From the NCBI GenBank assembly GCA_002026015.1, contig MWOY01000103.1, forward strand, positions 1 through 52,140: 52,140 nucleotides of DNA, read 5' to 3'. Below, in pieces: positions 27,359 through 35,622 of the stretch (its first letter is position 1; every line of letters starts with the position of its first letter). The translations under genes and the position numbers were made by a program. Source of the stretch: Prochlorococcus sp. HOT208_60m_808G21 (lineage in GTDB: Bacteria; Cyanobacteriota; Cyanobacteriia; PCC-6307; Cyanobiaceae). The notes under the pieces were generated by a model. That model was not told where the DNA came from. It saw only the letters and a list, made by a program, of their open reading frames with translations, and ran no database searches.

Positions 27359-27553
27359 TTGTTTGATAAAGGAAATTTAAAATACTTTTTTATCTGGCTA
27401 ATTTCATTATTGCTATCTGGATTATTAAAACTTATTGGATATTTGAATCCCAATGTTTTAATAATTAATAACTTTCTTCTCTTATTACTAGTTTTTGGTC
27501 CAGCTCTTTTAGTTACAATAGTATTAGTCTTTAATAAGTATTCAAATTCTTAA
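27359..27553 (+). CDS. Small two-helix membrane protein
   Basis: A 64-residue frame with two clear hydrophobic segments, YFFIWLISLLLSGLLKLIGY and then NFLLLLLVFGPALLVTIVLV, and a short polar C-terminus. The only upstream start in reach is TTG at 27359, with no Shine-Dalgarno, which lowers confidence. It sits in the gap between divergent DUF3134 and argG, 37 bases before argG. I do not recognise a family. Confidence 0.5.
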   Translation: MFDKGNLKYFFIWLISLLLSGLLKLIGYLNPNVLIINNFLLLLLVFGPALLVTIVLVFNKYSNS

Positions 27554-27590
27554 TTACGTTAAAAATTTTAAATTTATGGAGAAAATTTAG

Positions 27591-28805
27591 ATGCAGCAGG
27601 TAAAAAAAGTTGTACTAGCTTATTCTGGTGGCGTAGATACGAGCGTTTGTATTCCCTATTTAAAGAATGAATATGGAATTTCAGAAGTAGTTACTTTTGT
27701 AGCAGATCTTGGGCAAGGCGAAGATTTAGAACTTATTAGGCAAAAAGCTTTAAACTCTGGTGCATCTAAATCAATCGTTGGTAATTTAGTTAATAGTTTT
27801 ATTGAAAGATACGCCTTTCCAGCCATAAGAGCAAACGCACTATACTTAGATAAATATCCTTTATCTACTGCTCTTGCTAGGCCTTTAATTGCTGAAAATC
27901 TTGTTAATATTGCTAGAGAGATTAATGCCGATGCAGTTGCTCATGGATGCACTGGTAAAGGGAATGATCAAGTTCGGTTCGATTTAGCAATTAACGCTTT
28001 AGGTCCTGATTTAAAAATAATTACTCCTGCAAGGGAGTGGAATATGAGTAGAGAAGAGGCAATAGTGTATGGAGAAAAATTTGGTATACCTGCACCAGTA
28101 TCAAAAAAATCACCATATTCAATAGACGTTAACTTACTTGGTAGGAGTATTGAAGCAGGTATTTTAGAAGACCCAATGCAAGAAGCACCTGAGGATATAT
28201 TTTCGATGACATCATCAGTTTATAATTCACCTGATTTACATCAAGATATTGAAATTGTTTTCAAAAATGGTTTTCCAATTGGAATTAATGATGAATTTTT
28301 AAATCCAGTAGAGATCATTCAAAAAGCTAATGATCTTGCAGGTAACCACGGTTTTGGAAGAATAGATATGATTGAGGATCGAGTAGTAGGAATTAAAAGT
28401 AGAGAGATTTATGAAACACCTGGCCTTTTACTTTTAATCAAAGCTCACAAAGAATTAGAGAGCATAACATTAAACCCCGATGTTGTCGATTTTAAAGAAA
28501 TAGTGGAAAAAAAATGGGGTCAATTAGTTTATCAAGGTTTTTGGTTCGGACCTCTTAAAGAAAGTTTAGATGCATTTATTTCATCGACTCAAACTGCAGT
28601 TAATGGAAGAGTAAAGATTAGACTTCATAAGGGGAACGCAATAGTCATTGGGAGAATGTCGGAAAATAATTCACTTTACAGAGAAGATTTGGCAACTTAC
28701 AGCAAAGATGATGTCTTTAATCATTCATTAGCAGAAGGTTTTATTTATATGTGGGGTATGTCTAATAAAATATGGGCTGAGTTAAATTCAAAAACAAAAG
28801 ATTAA
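27591..28805 (+). CDS. argG: Argininosuccinate synthase
   Basis: ArgG joins citrulline and aspartate using ATP, giving the substrate of ArgH, which is also in this window. The N-terminal P-loop-like motif [12 protein letters not shown] is at residues 9-20. Other signatures are [20 protein letters not shown]-like [13 protein letters not shown], and [12 protein letters not shown]. The length of 404 fits. A GGAG lies about 10 bases before the ATG. It ends 3 bases before the convergent rpsF stop. Confidence 0.97.
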   Translation: MQQVKKVVLAYSGGVDTSVCIPYLKNEYGISEVVTFVADLGQGEDLELIRQKALNSGASKSIVGNLVNSFIERYAFPAIRANALYLDKYPLSTALARPLIAENLVNIAREINADAVAHGCTGKGNDQVRFDLAINALGPDLKIITPAREWNMSREEAIVYGEKFGIPAPVSKKSPYSIDVNLLGRSIEAGILEDPMQEAPEDIFSMTSSVYNSPDLHQDIEIVFKNGFPIGINDEFLNPVEIIQKANDLAGNHGFGRIDMIEDRVVGIKSREIYETPGLLLLIKAHKELESITLNPDVVDFKEIVEKKWGQLVYQGFWFGPLKESLDAFISSTQTAVNGRVKIRLHKGNAIVIGRMSENNSLYREDLATYSKDDVFNHSLAEGFIYMWGMSNKIWAELNSKTKD

Positions 28806-28808
28806 CAT

Positions 28809-29273
28809 TTAAGAACCTGCATTTTCTTTAGTTTCAGTTCCATCTTTGCTCGAAGTTGAAGTATCTGCACTTGCTACTGTTTGTTTTTCTTGAGATTCAA
28901 CTTTCGCATCTGAATTATCTTTATTCTCTGATTCAGAAGTACTCTTCTTGTTCGAAGGCCTTGGGGTTGGTAAAGGACCTTCCTGTTTAACAGTCATGTA
29001 TCTAATAACATCTTCACTAAGTCTCATTGCTTTTTCAATTTTGAAGATATGTTGCCCATCACCTTGATGACTGAGTTGTACGTATATACCTTCTCTATGT
29101 TTTGCTATTTGATAAGCTAGTCTTCTTTTACCTCTCATTTGACTATCAAGAATAGTACCGCCAAATTCTTGTAAAAGCTTGTTGTATTTATCAATGTGAT
29201 TAGTTACTTCATCTTCCGCAATGTCTGGGCGGAGGATATACATGGTTTCGTAATAAGATAGTTGATCGTTCAT
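28809..29273 (-). CDS. rpsF: 30S ribosomal protein S6 with a long C-terminal tail
   Basis: S6 binds the platform of the small subunit with S18. Residues 1-100 carry the S6 fold: [37 protein letters not shown] and DVIRYMTVK. The last ~50 residues are a low-complexity Ser/Glu/Lys/Thr tail, making 154 residues against ~100-110 in most bacteria. The ATG at 29273 is preferred over a TTG at 29285, because the conserved protein starts at MNDQ. It stands alone between argG and aroE, with a 104-base upstream gap containing a direct repeat. Confidence 0.95.
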   Translation of the reverse strand: MNDQLSYYETMYILRPDIAEDEVTNHIDKYNKLLQEFGGTILDSQMRGKRRLAYQIAKHREGIYVQLSHQGDGQHIFKIEKAMRLSEDVIRYMTVKQEGPLPTPRPSNKKSTSESENKDNSDAKVESQEKQTVASADTSTSSKDGTETKENAGS

Positions 29274-29329
29274 AGTTTCAGACAAGGTCTTTGGCTCATA
29301 TATTGATGTGATGAGCGTCTGTTCATTAC

Positions 29330-29347
29330 TTACGATACATTACGATA
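29330..29347. repeat. Direct repeat TTACGATA x2 upstream of rpsF
   Basis: TTACGATA occurs at 29330-29337 and again at 29340-29347, 10 bp apart, about one helical turn. It lies 57 bases or more upstream of the rpsF ATG and downstream of aroE. The phasing suits a dimeric regulator or an upstream promoter element, but nothing else supports this. Confidence 0.4.
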
Positions 29348-29377
29348 GGCAATTTCTTGACAAGTAGGATCATTTTT

Positions 29378-30238
29378 TTAAAGATATTTTTTTAGTGCGT
29401 CATTCATTACATGAAAAGGTACTTCTAAACCATCTGTCCAAAATGATAATGATTTTATTCCTTGGGCAACAAGCATTTCCAAACCATTAATAGTCATGCA
29501 TCCTTTTTTGGCGCTCAATTTCAATAAAGTAGTTGGGGCAGGATTGTATATTAAATCGTAAACAATTGTTTGCGAGTTAAGAGATCTCCAAAATGCTTCG
29601 CCATATGGTACTAGATTGTTTTTATATTTAGTTGTTTGCATCCCTGCTGGTGTTGTATTGACAATTAAATCTGCTTCCCGAATTGAAATTTGGGCTTGAT
29701 CATCACTATTCAATAAACCCTGCAGTTGAATTTGATTATCAAAGTTTTTTATTAATTCATCTAGTGATGATTTGTTACGCGATATTACTGAAATTGTTGA
29801 AAGATTTAAATTTATTAAACCTTGAATAACTGATCTTGCTGCACCTCCAGAGCCAAGAACTATTGATTTTTTCTTTGCTAATTTTAAATTTTTCAATGGG
29901 TAAATAAATCCCTCTACATCGGTATTAGTTGCGCTCCATTTTTTTTCAGAATTCAATTTTAGGGTATTAATTGCTTTAAGTTTGTTAGCAATTGGGGAGA
30001 TTTCACTACAAAGGTTAAATACTTTTTCTTTGTGTGGAATTGTAATGTTTAAACCTTTGCAATTAATCTTTTTAAAAGAATTAAGAACTAATTCTAGATC
30101 TTCAACTTTACAGGGTACAGCAATATAGATTAAATCTAAGCCTAAATATTGAAGGGCAGCATTTTGCATAATTGGGGACAAAGAGTGGCTTACTGGATTA
30201 CCAATTAATGCGATGAAAGATGTCTTACTTGAAATCAT
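29378..30238 (-). CDS. aroE: Shikimate dehydrogenase
   Basis: AroE reduces 3-dehydroshikimate to shikimate with NADPH. The substrate-binding N-terminal part has GNPVSHSLSPIMQNAAL and NITIPHKEKVF with the catalytic lysine. The NADP-binding loop is VLGSGGAARSVIQGL, followed by NTTPAGM, and the C-terminus has VYDLIYNPAPT and NGLEMLVAQG. The ATG at 30238 (MISSKTSF, 286 residues) is chosen. The longer reading from a GTG at 30283 would run into the dnaK upstream region and adds nothing conserved. It is divergent from dnaK across 117 bases. Confidence 0.95.
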   Translation of the reverse strand: MISSKTSFIALIGNPVSHSLSPIMQNAALQYLGLDLIYIAVPCKVEDLELVLNSFKKINCKGLNITIPHKEKVFNLCSEISPIANKLKAINTLKLNSEKKWSATNTDVEGFIYPLKNLKLAKKKSIVLGSGGAARSVIQGLINLNLSTISVISRNKSSLDELIKNFDNQIQLQGLLNSDDQAQISIREADLIVNTTPAGMQTTKYKNNLVPYGEAFWRSLNSQTIVYDLIYNPAPTTLLKLSAKKGCMTINGLEMLVAQGIKSLSFWTDGLEVPFHVMNDALKKYL

Positions 30239-30306
30239 GTTTAGAATTTTAACCTTAAAAGTAATGGTCTGTTCGGGAACCACACCCCGTCTTTGAGTAA
30301 CAATAA

Positions 30307-30314
30307 TGACGTCA
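30307..30314. repeat. Palindrome TGACGTCA upstream of dnaK
   Basis: A perfect 8-bp palindrome 41 bases before the dnaK ATG, in the divergent aroE-dnaK gap. It is unusual in being GC-containing and symmetric. I find no CIRCE-like heat-shock element here. A regulatory role is only a guess. Confidence 0.3.
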
Positions 30315-30355
30315 ATGACCGATTATGGAGAATAGCAAATATAAAGAATTTACCC

Positions 30356-32263
30356 ATGGGTAAGGTAGTAGGAATTGATTTAGGAACAACTAATAGTTGT
30401 GTCGCTGTAATGGAAGGTGGTAAGCCTACTGTAATAGCAAATGCTGAGGGTTTCAGAACTACTCCATCAGTTGTTGCATATACAAAAAACCAAGATCAAC
30501 TTGTAGGACAAATAGCAAAAAGACAAGCTGTAATGAACCCTGAAAATACTTTTTACTCTGCAAAACGTTTTGTTGGTAGAAGAGTTGATGAAGTTAATGA
30601 AGAATCTAAAGAAGTTAGTTATTCTGTAGAAAAATCTGGTTCTAGTGTCAAATTAAAATGTCCTATTTTGGATAAACAGTTCTCTCCTGAAGAAGTGAGT
30701 TCTCAAGTTTTAAGAAAGTTAGCAGATGATGCAGGTAAATATCTTGGTGAAAAAGTTACACAGGCTGTAATTACAGTCCCAGCTTATTTTAATGATTCTC
30801 AAAGACAGGCTACGAAAGATGCCGGAAAGATTGCAGGTTTAGAAGTGCTCAGAATCGTTAATGAGCCAACTGCTGCGGCCTTAGCTTATGGTTTGGATAA
30901 AGAAAATGAAAAAATTCTTGTTTTTGATTTAGGTGGAGGTACATTTGACGTTTCAGTTATTGAAGCTGGTGATGGAGTAACTGAAGTTCTATCTACATCT
31001 GGAGATACACACTTAGGTGGCGATGATTTTGATAGATGCATCGTAGATCACTTAGCCAATACTTTTAAATCTAATGAGGGAATTGATCTCAGACAAGATA
31101 AGCAAGCTTTGCAAAGATTGACTGAAGCTGCAGAAAAAGCAAAAATAGAGCTCTCAAATGCTACGCAAAGTGAAATAAATTTACCTTTTATTACAGCGAC
31201 TCCCGAGGGGCCAAAACATTTGGATTTGAATCTTACCAGAGCAAAGTTCGAGGAATTAGCAGCTTCTTTAATTGATAGGTGTAAGACTCCAGTTGAGAGA
31301 GCTATAAGTGATGCAAAAATTTCTACTAGTGAAATTGATGAAGTTGTTATGGTGGGAGGCTCATCTAGAATACCTGCTGTCTTAGATTTAGTTAAAAAAG
31401 TAATTGGTAAAGAACCAAATCAAACTGTTAATCCTGATGAGGTAGTCGCTGTTGGAGCTGCAATTCAGGGAGGAGTTTTAGCAGGAGAGGTTAAAGATAT
31501 ATTGTTGCTCGATGTTACTCCACTTTCTTTAGGTGTAGAGACTTTAGGGGGAGTAATGACAAAAATGATAAACCGAAATACTACGGTACCCACGAAAAAA
31601 TCTGAAACATATTCAACTGCTGTAGACGGTCAAACAAATGTTGAAATACACGTTTTACAGGGTGAAAGAGAAATGGCTTCTGATAACAAAAGCTTAGGAA
31701 CTTTTAGGCTGGATGGCATACCTTCAGCACCAAGAGGTGTTCCGCAAATTGAAGTTACATTTGATATCGATGCAAACGGTATCCTTAGTGTTACTGCTAA
31801 AGATAAAGGAAGCGGTAAAGAACAAAGTATTTCTATTACTGGTGCTTCAACTCTATCTGATAATGAAGTAGAAAAGATGGTAAAAGATGCTGAATCAAAT
31901 GCATCTGCAGATAAAGAAAAAAGAGAAAAAATTGATTTAAAAAATCAAGCTGAAACTCTTGTCTATCAGACAGAAAAGCAACTTGGTGAGTTGGGAGACA
32001 AAATTGACGCTGCAGCAAAGTCTAAAGTTGAAGAAAAAAGTAATGCTTTAAAAGAGGCAACTTCAAAAGAAGATTATGAATCAATGAAAAAACTGCTTGA
32101 GGAACTTCAGCAAGAACTTTATGCAGTTGGTTCATCTGTGTATCAGCAACCAGGCAATCAGCCACCATCACCTGGCGCAGCAGGCGGTCCTGATCAGAGC
32201 GATTCAAATGAAAAAGATGGAGATGATGTAATTGATGCAGACTTTACCGAAACAAAAGATTAG
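30356..32263 (+). CDS. dnaK: Hsp70 chaperone DnaK
   Basis: The ATP-dependent chaperone DnaK, which works with DnaJ and GrpE (not in the window). The ATG at 30356 gives the standard start [20 protein letters not shown] and 635 residues. A TTG at 30293 would add 21 unconserved residues and is rejected. The nucleotide-binding domain shows [31 protein letters not shown] and [10 protein letters not shown]. The substrate domain has [13 protein letters not shown], and the C-terminus ends DADFTETKD, close to the usual acidic end. It overlaps the convergent ThiO-like gene by 4 bases. Cyanobacteria carry several dnaK genes; which one this is (dnaK2 is likely) needs a tree. Confidence 0.96.
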   Translation: MGKVVGIDLGTTNSCVAVMEGGKPTVIANAEGFRTTPSVVAYTKNQDQLVGQIAKRQAVMNPENTFYSAKRFVGRRVDEVNEESKEVSYSVEKSGSSVKLKCPILDKQFSPEEVSSQVLRKLADDAGKYLGEKVTQAVITVPAYFNDSQRQATKDAGKIAGLEVLRIVNEPTAAALAYGLDKENEKILVFDLGGGTFDVSVIEAGDGVTEVLSTSGDTHLGGDDFDRCIVDHLANTFKSNEGIDLRQDKQALQRLTEAAEKAKIELSNATQSEINLPFITATPEGPKHLDLNLTRAKFEELAASLIDRCKTPVERAISDAKISTSEIDEVVMVGGSSRIPAVLDLVKKVIGKEPNQTVNPDEVVAVGAAIQGGVLAGEVKDILLLDVTPLSLGVETLGGVMTKMINRNTTVPTKKSETYSTAVDGQTNVEIHVLQGEREMASDNKSLGTFRLDGIPSAPRGVPQIEVTFDIDANGILSVTAKDKGSGKEQSISITGASTLSDNEVEKMVKDAESNASADKEKREKIDLKNQAETLVYQTEKQLGELGDKIDAAAKSKVEEKSNALKEATSKEDYESMKKLLEELQQELYAVGSSVYQQPGNQPPSPGAAGGPDQSDSNEKDGDDVIDADFTETKD

Positions 32264-33342
32264 TAAAAGTATTTTTTAATTTCATTAGCGACCCATTTAG
32301 AACAAGCCGGAGCAAGTAATATCCCATTTTTATAAAAACCTGTACATATAATTAGTCCATCTTCAAGATTTTTCATTATTGGTGAAGGCTCACCATCTGG
32401 TCTTGACCTTATTCCGTACCATTTTTTAGAAATTTTTCCTTTCTCCAGCCAATTTGGTCTTTTATCGAGAAAATTTGTGAGTTTTTCGAATGTATTTTTT
32501 TCTGGCTTAGTACTATATTCGTCAGTTGATCCAATAATTAGCTTATTTTTTGATTTTGGAATTATATTTTTACCATTTATATTGAATTGTTTTGGCAGCG
32601 ATAATAAATCAACTTCAGCATCATTAATCTCAATTTCCATAGCTTGACCTAAAACAGGTTTCAATTTGATGTTGTGAGATCTGCTATCTATTAAATCAAT
32701 CGCTTTTAATGAATTACACAAAATAATCGTGTCAGATTTGATGTTTTCATTATTACTTGTCGTAGAAATCCATTGATTATTTGATTTCCTTATTTTTATT
32801 ATTTCTCCTTGTAAACAATTTACTTTTTTATGTTTTAGATATTTATCTAATGTTTGAAGTAACGACAAAGCATTTATTCTTCCATCTTTGAAGGAGATCA
32901 TTCCTTTTATATTTTTTGTTTGGAAGGCTTTATTTATATTCTTGATTACTATTGAGTCTCTTTCTAAAATTAGTAAGTTTTGATCATTATTTTCATAAAC
33001 AAATTCCTCTAATTTTTTAAACTTTTCTTCATTACTAGTTAGTTGTATTAATGGTTTTTCGATATTTAATTCATAATTAAATTTTTGCAGGAATGTAATC
33101 CATTGTGGCCATAATTCAATGCTTTGTTTCCTGAGATCCCAGCTTCTACCTCTTCTTTTTTGATACATATTACCCATTAGTAAGCCTAAAGCTGCATTGC
33201 TACTATTTTGGAGTTGAGTTGGATCTATTATCGTTACCTGGAAACCTAATTCTGATAATTCTAAAGCGTTAAATTTTCCAATAATCCCTGATCCAATAAT
33301 AGCTATGTGCGCATTTTGAAAATTTTCTTTTAAGCCTTTCAT
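32260..33342 (-). CDS. FAD-dependent oxidoreductase, ThiO/D-amino-acid oxidase type
   Basis: A 360-residue flavoprotein with a dinucleotide-binding motif [20 protein letters not shown] from about residue 13. A middle region has [13 protein letters not shown]. The C-terminal [30 protein letters not shown] and [20 protein letters not shown] is characteristic of the DAO family, including glycine oxidase ThiO of thiamine synthesis. No thiamine gene is nearby, so the substrate is uncertain. No signal peptide. It lies between dnaK (convergent) and purU (divergent, 47-base gap). Confidence 0.85.
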   Translation of the reverse strand: MKGLKENFQNAHIAIIGSGIIGKFNALELSELGFQVTIIDPTQLQNSSNAALGLLMGNMYQKRRGRSWDLRKQSIELWPQWITFLQKFNYELNIEKPLIQLTSNEEKFKKLEEFVYENNDQNLLILERDSIVIKNINKAFQTKNIKGMISFKDGRINALSLLQTLDKYLKHKKVNCLQGEIIKIRKSNNQWISTTSNNENIKSDTIILCNSLKAIDLIDSRSHNIKLKPVLGQAMEIEINDAEVDLLSLPKQFNINGKNIIPKSKNKLIIGSTDEYSTKPEKNTFEKLTNFLDKRPNWLEKGKISKKWYGIRSRPDGEPSPIMKNLEDGLIICTGFYKNGILLAPACSKWVANEIKKYFY

Positions 33343-33389
33343 TGATATATTAGATATACTTACTTATTTGAATAAATATTTAAAGATTT

Positions 33390-34244
33390 TTGGAACATCC
33401 TTCAATTATATTCAAAATTGTTTGCCCCGATCGACCTGGCCTTGTAAGTTTACTTACAAGTTGGATTTCAAATTACGGTGGTAATATAAAACATTCTGAT
33501 CATCATACAGATCAAGATGCGGGTTTGTTCCTTAGTCGAATTGAATGGAATAGTAACAATGAGTCTTTTAAAAGAGATGAAATTTTTAAAGAATTTGAAA
33601 AAATTGCAGATGAAGTAAATGGAAAATTTAATGTAAATTATTCTGATGAAATTCCAAATGTTGCTATTTTCGTGAGTAAACAAAATCATTGTTTGATTGA
33701 TTTACTTTGGCGAGTAAGAAATGGAGAACTCAAAATGAAAGTTCCATTAATAATTTCAAATCATTCTGATCTTAAAAATATTGCAAATGACTTTAATGCA
33801 AAATTTGTTTATATTGATACCTTTTCAACTGATAAATCTATTGTTGAAGATCAATTTTTACATTTACTCAAAGAATATGAAATTGATCTTGTTGTATTAG
33901 CCAAATATATGCAAATTTTGAGTGACTCTTTTTTAAAAAAGTTTTCTTCAATAATAAATATTCATCATTCCTTCTTACCTGCATTTAAGGGCGGGCAACC
34001 ATATCATCGAGCTTGGAAGAGAGGTGTTAAATTAATTGGTGCTACTGCTCACTATGTTACTGAAGATCTTGATGAAGGCCCGATAATTGAGCAATGCACA
34101 GTTAATGTAAGTCATCGGGATGAAGTTGATGATTTGATTAGAAAAGGAAGAGATATTGAAAGAATAGCTTTGGCAAGAGCAGTTAGATTACATCTAAATC
34201 ATCAAGTATTTGTTTATAACAGCAAAACTGCTGTTTTTGATTGA
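33390..34244 (+). CDS. purU: Formyltetrahydrofolate deformylase
   Basis: PurU hydrolyses 10-formyl-THF to formate and THF, balancing one-carbon pools. The N-terminal ~80 residues form an ACT-like domain (IVCPDRPGLVSLLTSW, HHTDQDAGLFLSRIEW). The formyltransferase domain follows, with NIHHSFLPAFKGGQPYHRAW and TAHYVTEDLDEGPIIEQ, containing the expected Asn, His and Asp. The start is TTG at 33390; a stop lies three codons upstream and there is no ATG before the conserved domain. The length of 284 is normal. Confidence 0.94.
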   Translation: MEHPSIIFKIVCPDRPGLVSLLTSWISNYGGNIKHSDHHTDQDAGLFLSRIEWNSNNESFKRDEIFKEFEKIADEVNGKFNVNYSDEIPNVAIFVSKQNHCLIDLLWRVRNGELKMKVPLIISNHSDLKNIANDFNAKFVYIDTFSTDKSIVEDQFLHLLKEYEIDLVVLAKYMQILSDSFLKKFSSIINIHHSFLPAFKGGQPYHRAWKRGVKLIGATAHYVTEDLDEGPIIEQCTVNVSHRDEVDDLIRKGRDIERIALARAVRLHLNHQVFVYNSKTAVFD

Positions 34245-34254
34245 AGATAGTTCT

Positions 34255-35613
34255 TTAGTCTTCTAATTCTATTTGTATTTGTCTTTCATAAATTGATTCT
34301 TCATTAAAAGCTCTTGCTATCAAGAAACTGGCAATGCAACTGATTAACACAGGTTTCATTATTAATAAATTTTTTGTTAAAGCGAAAGCTAAAAACATTG
34401 CTGTAATTGGTGTTCGCGAACATCCTGCTACGAAAGCTCCCATTCCCGCAAAAATGTATGTACTTGGTGCATGTCCTGTCGCAATTTCCACCCAGCTCCC
34501 CATTATGAGTCCGATTGACCCTCCTAAAGTAAGCATTGGATAAAACAATCCTCCAGGAGCTCCAGATGCTGCAGCTAAACCTGTTGTGATAAATAATACT
34601 AAAACTGCTAATAAAGCAATTCCAATACTTGTATTTTGTTCAGCTATTATTTTCTGTAACTCATCTAAATTATGAAATGTACTGGGTAAAAAAGAGTAGA
34701 TGCTTCCTAAAATAAGTCCACAAATACTCATTTTTAAAACAAATTTATTTTTATACCACTTTTTCCCAAGATTTTGCATCAACAAAACATATCTGCTGTA
34801 CAATTCTGCAAATATTCCAATAATTATTCCTAGTAAAACTAAGTATATAAAATCTACAGGTAAGAAAAAAACTGATGGGTCATATTCTTTTTGAATCAAA
34901 AATCCGAGGTTAAAATCAAAGCCTCCTGCTTTAGGATCTAAACCTAAGGCTTGAATAATATCAGCGGATGAATCTGCAATGAAAGTTGTAATTACTACTA
35001 ATAGCAAAATTACTGGTCTTGCAGAGTTTAATAACTCTTCTATTGCATAGACAAACCCTCCTAATGGAGCGCTAAATACTGCAGCTATTCCAGCACCTCC
35101 CCCTGCTGCTACTATTACTCTTCTAAAAGCTGTAGGAGCTTTGAGCCACTTGGCCATTTGCCAAGCTACTGATCCTCCCATTTGAACAGATGGACCTTCT
35201 GGACCCAAAGGAAATCCACTACCAATAGCAATAATTCCTGATATTAGCTTTACTAATCCTACTTTTAAATCCATTGGAACTTTTTTATGTCTTAAAAAAC
35301 CCATAATTTGACTCACTCCTGAACCTTTTGCAGCAGGTGCTATATTTTTGATCAAATATCCTGCAATAGCTCCTCCTAGAGCTCCAAAAATAGGTAAGAC
35401 CGTAATAGATGGGAATTGGTCTAATAATGCTAATCTCCAATTATTAAAAAAATAGATTCCAGTTTTAAAAGATATGCTTGTAATTGAGGCTCCTAAACCT
35501 GTTAATAAGAGCGAAAATGCAACGACTAAAGATCTTTGTTTTAATAATTTTTTGATGCTACGAGAAGAATTATTACTTGTTTTTTGAATATTATCTTTTA
35601 TAAAGTTTGGCAT
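34255..35613 (-). CDS. ClC-family chloride channel or H+/Cl- exchanger
   Basis: A 452-residue integral membrane protein with about ten hydrophobic stretches. ClC selectivity-filter motifs are present: GSGVSQIMGF in the place of GSGIP, FPLGPEGPSVQMG with the gating glutamate (GxEGP), and GAPGGLFYPMLTLG for GxFxP. The cytoplasmic CBS domains of some ClCs are absent. The gating glutamate suggests an exchanger-type mechanism, but this cannot be settled from sequence. It lies 9 bases after acnB on the same strand, and its 3' end faces purU. Confidence 0.93.
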   Translation of the reverse strand: MPNFIKDNIQKTSNNSSRSIKKLLKQRSLVVAFSLLLTGLGASITSISFKTGIYFFNNWRLALLDQFPSITVLPIFGALGGAIAGYLIKNIAPAAKGSGVSQIMGFLRHKKVPMDLKVGLVKLISGIIAIGSGFPLGPEGPSVQMGGSVAWQMAKWLKAPTAFRRVIVAAGGGAGIAAVFSAPLGGFVYAIEELLNSARPVILLLVVITTFIADSSADIIQALGLDPKAGGFDFNLGFLIQKEYDPSVFFLPVDFIYLVLLGIIIGIFAELYSRYVLLMQNLGKKWYKNKFVLKMSICGLILGSIYSFLPSTFHNLDELQKIIAEQNTSIGIALLAVLVLFITTGLAAASGAPGGLFYPMLTLGGSIGLIMGSWVEIATGHAPSTYIFAGMGAFVAGCSRTPITAMFLAFALTKNLLIMKPVLISCIASFLIARAFNEESIYERQIQIELED

Positions 35614-35622
35614 AGTCCATGA

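Noticed and set aside
30293..30355. Longer dnaK reading from TTG 30293
   Set aside because: The added 21 residues are unlike any DnaK N-terminus, and the standard [14 protein letters not shown] start is at 30356.
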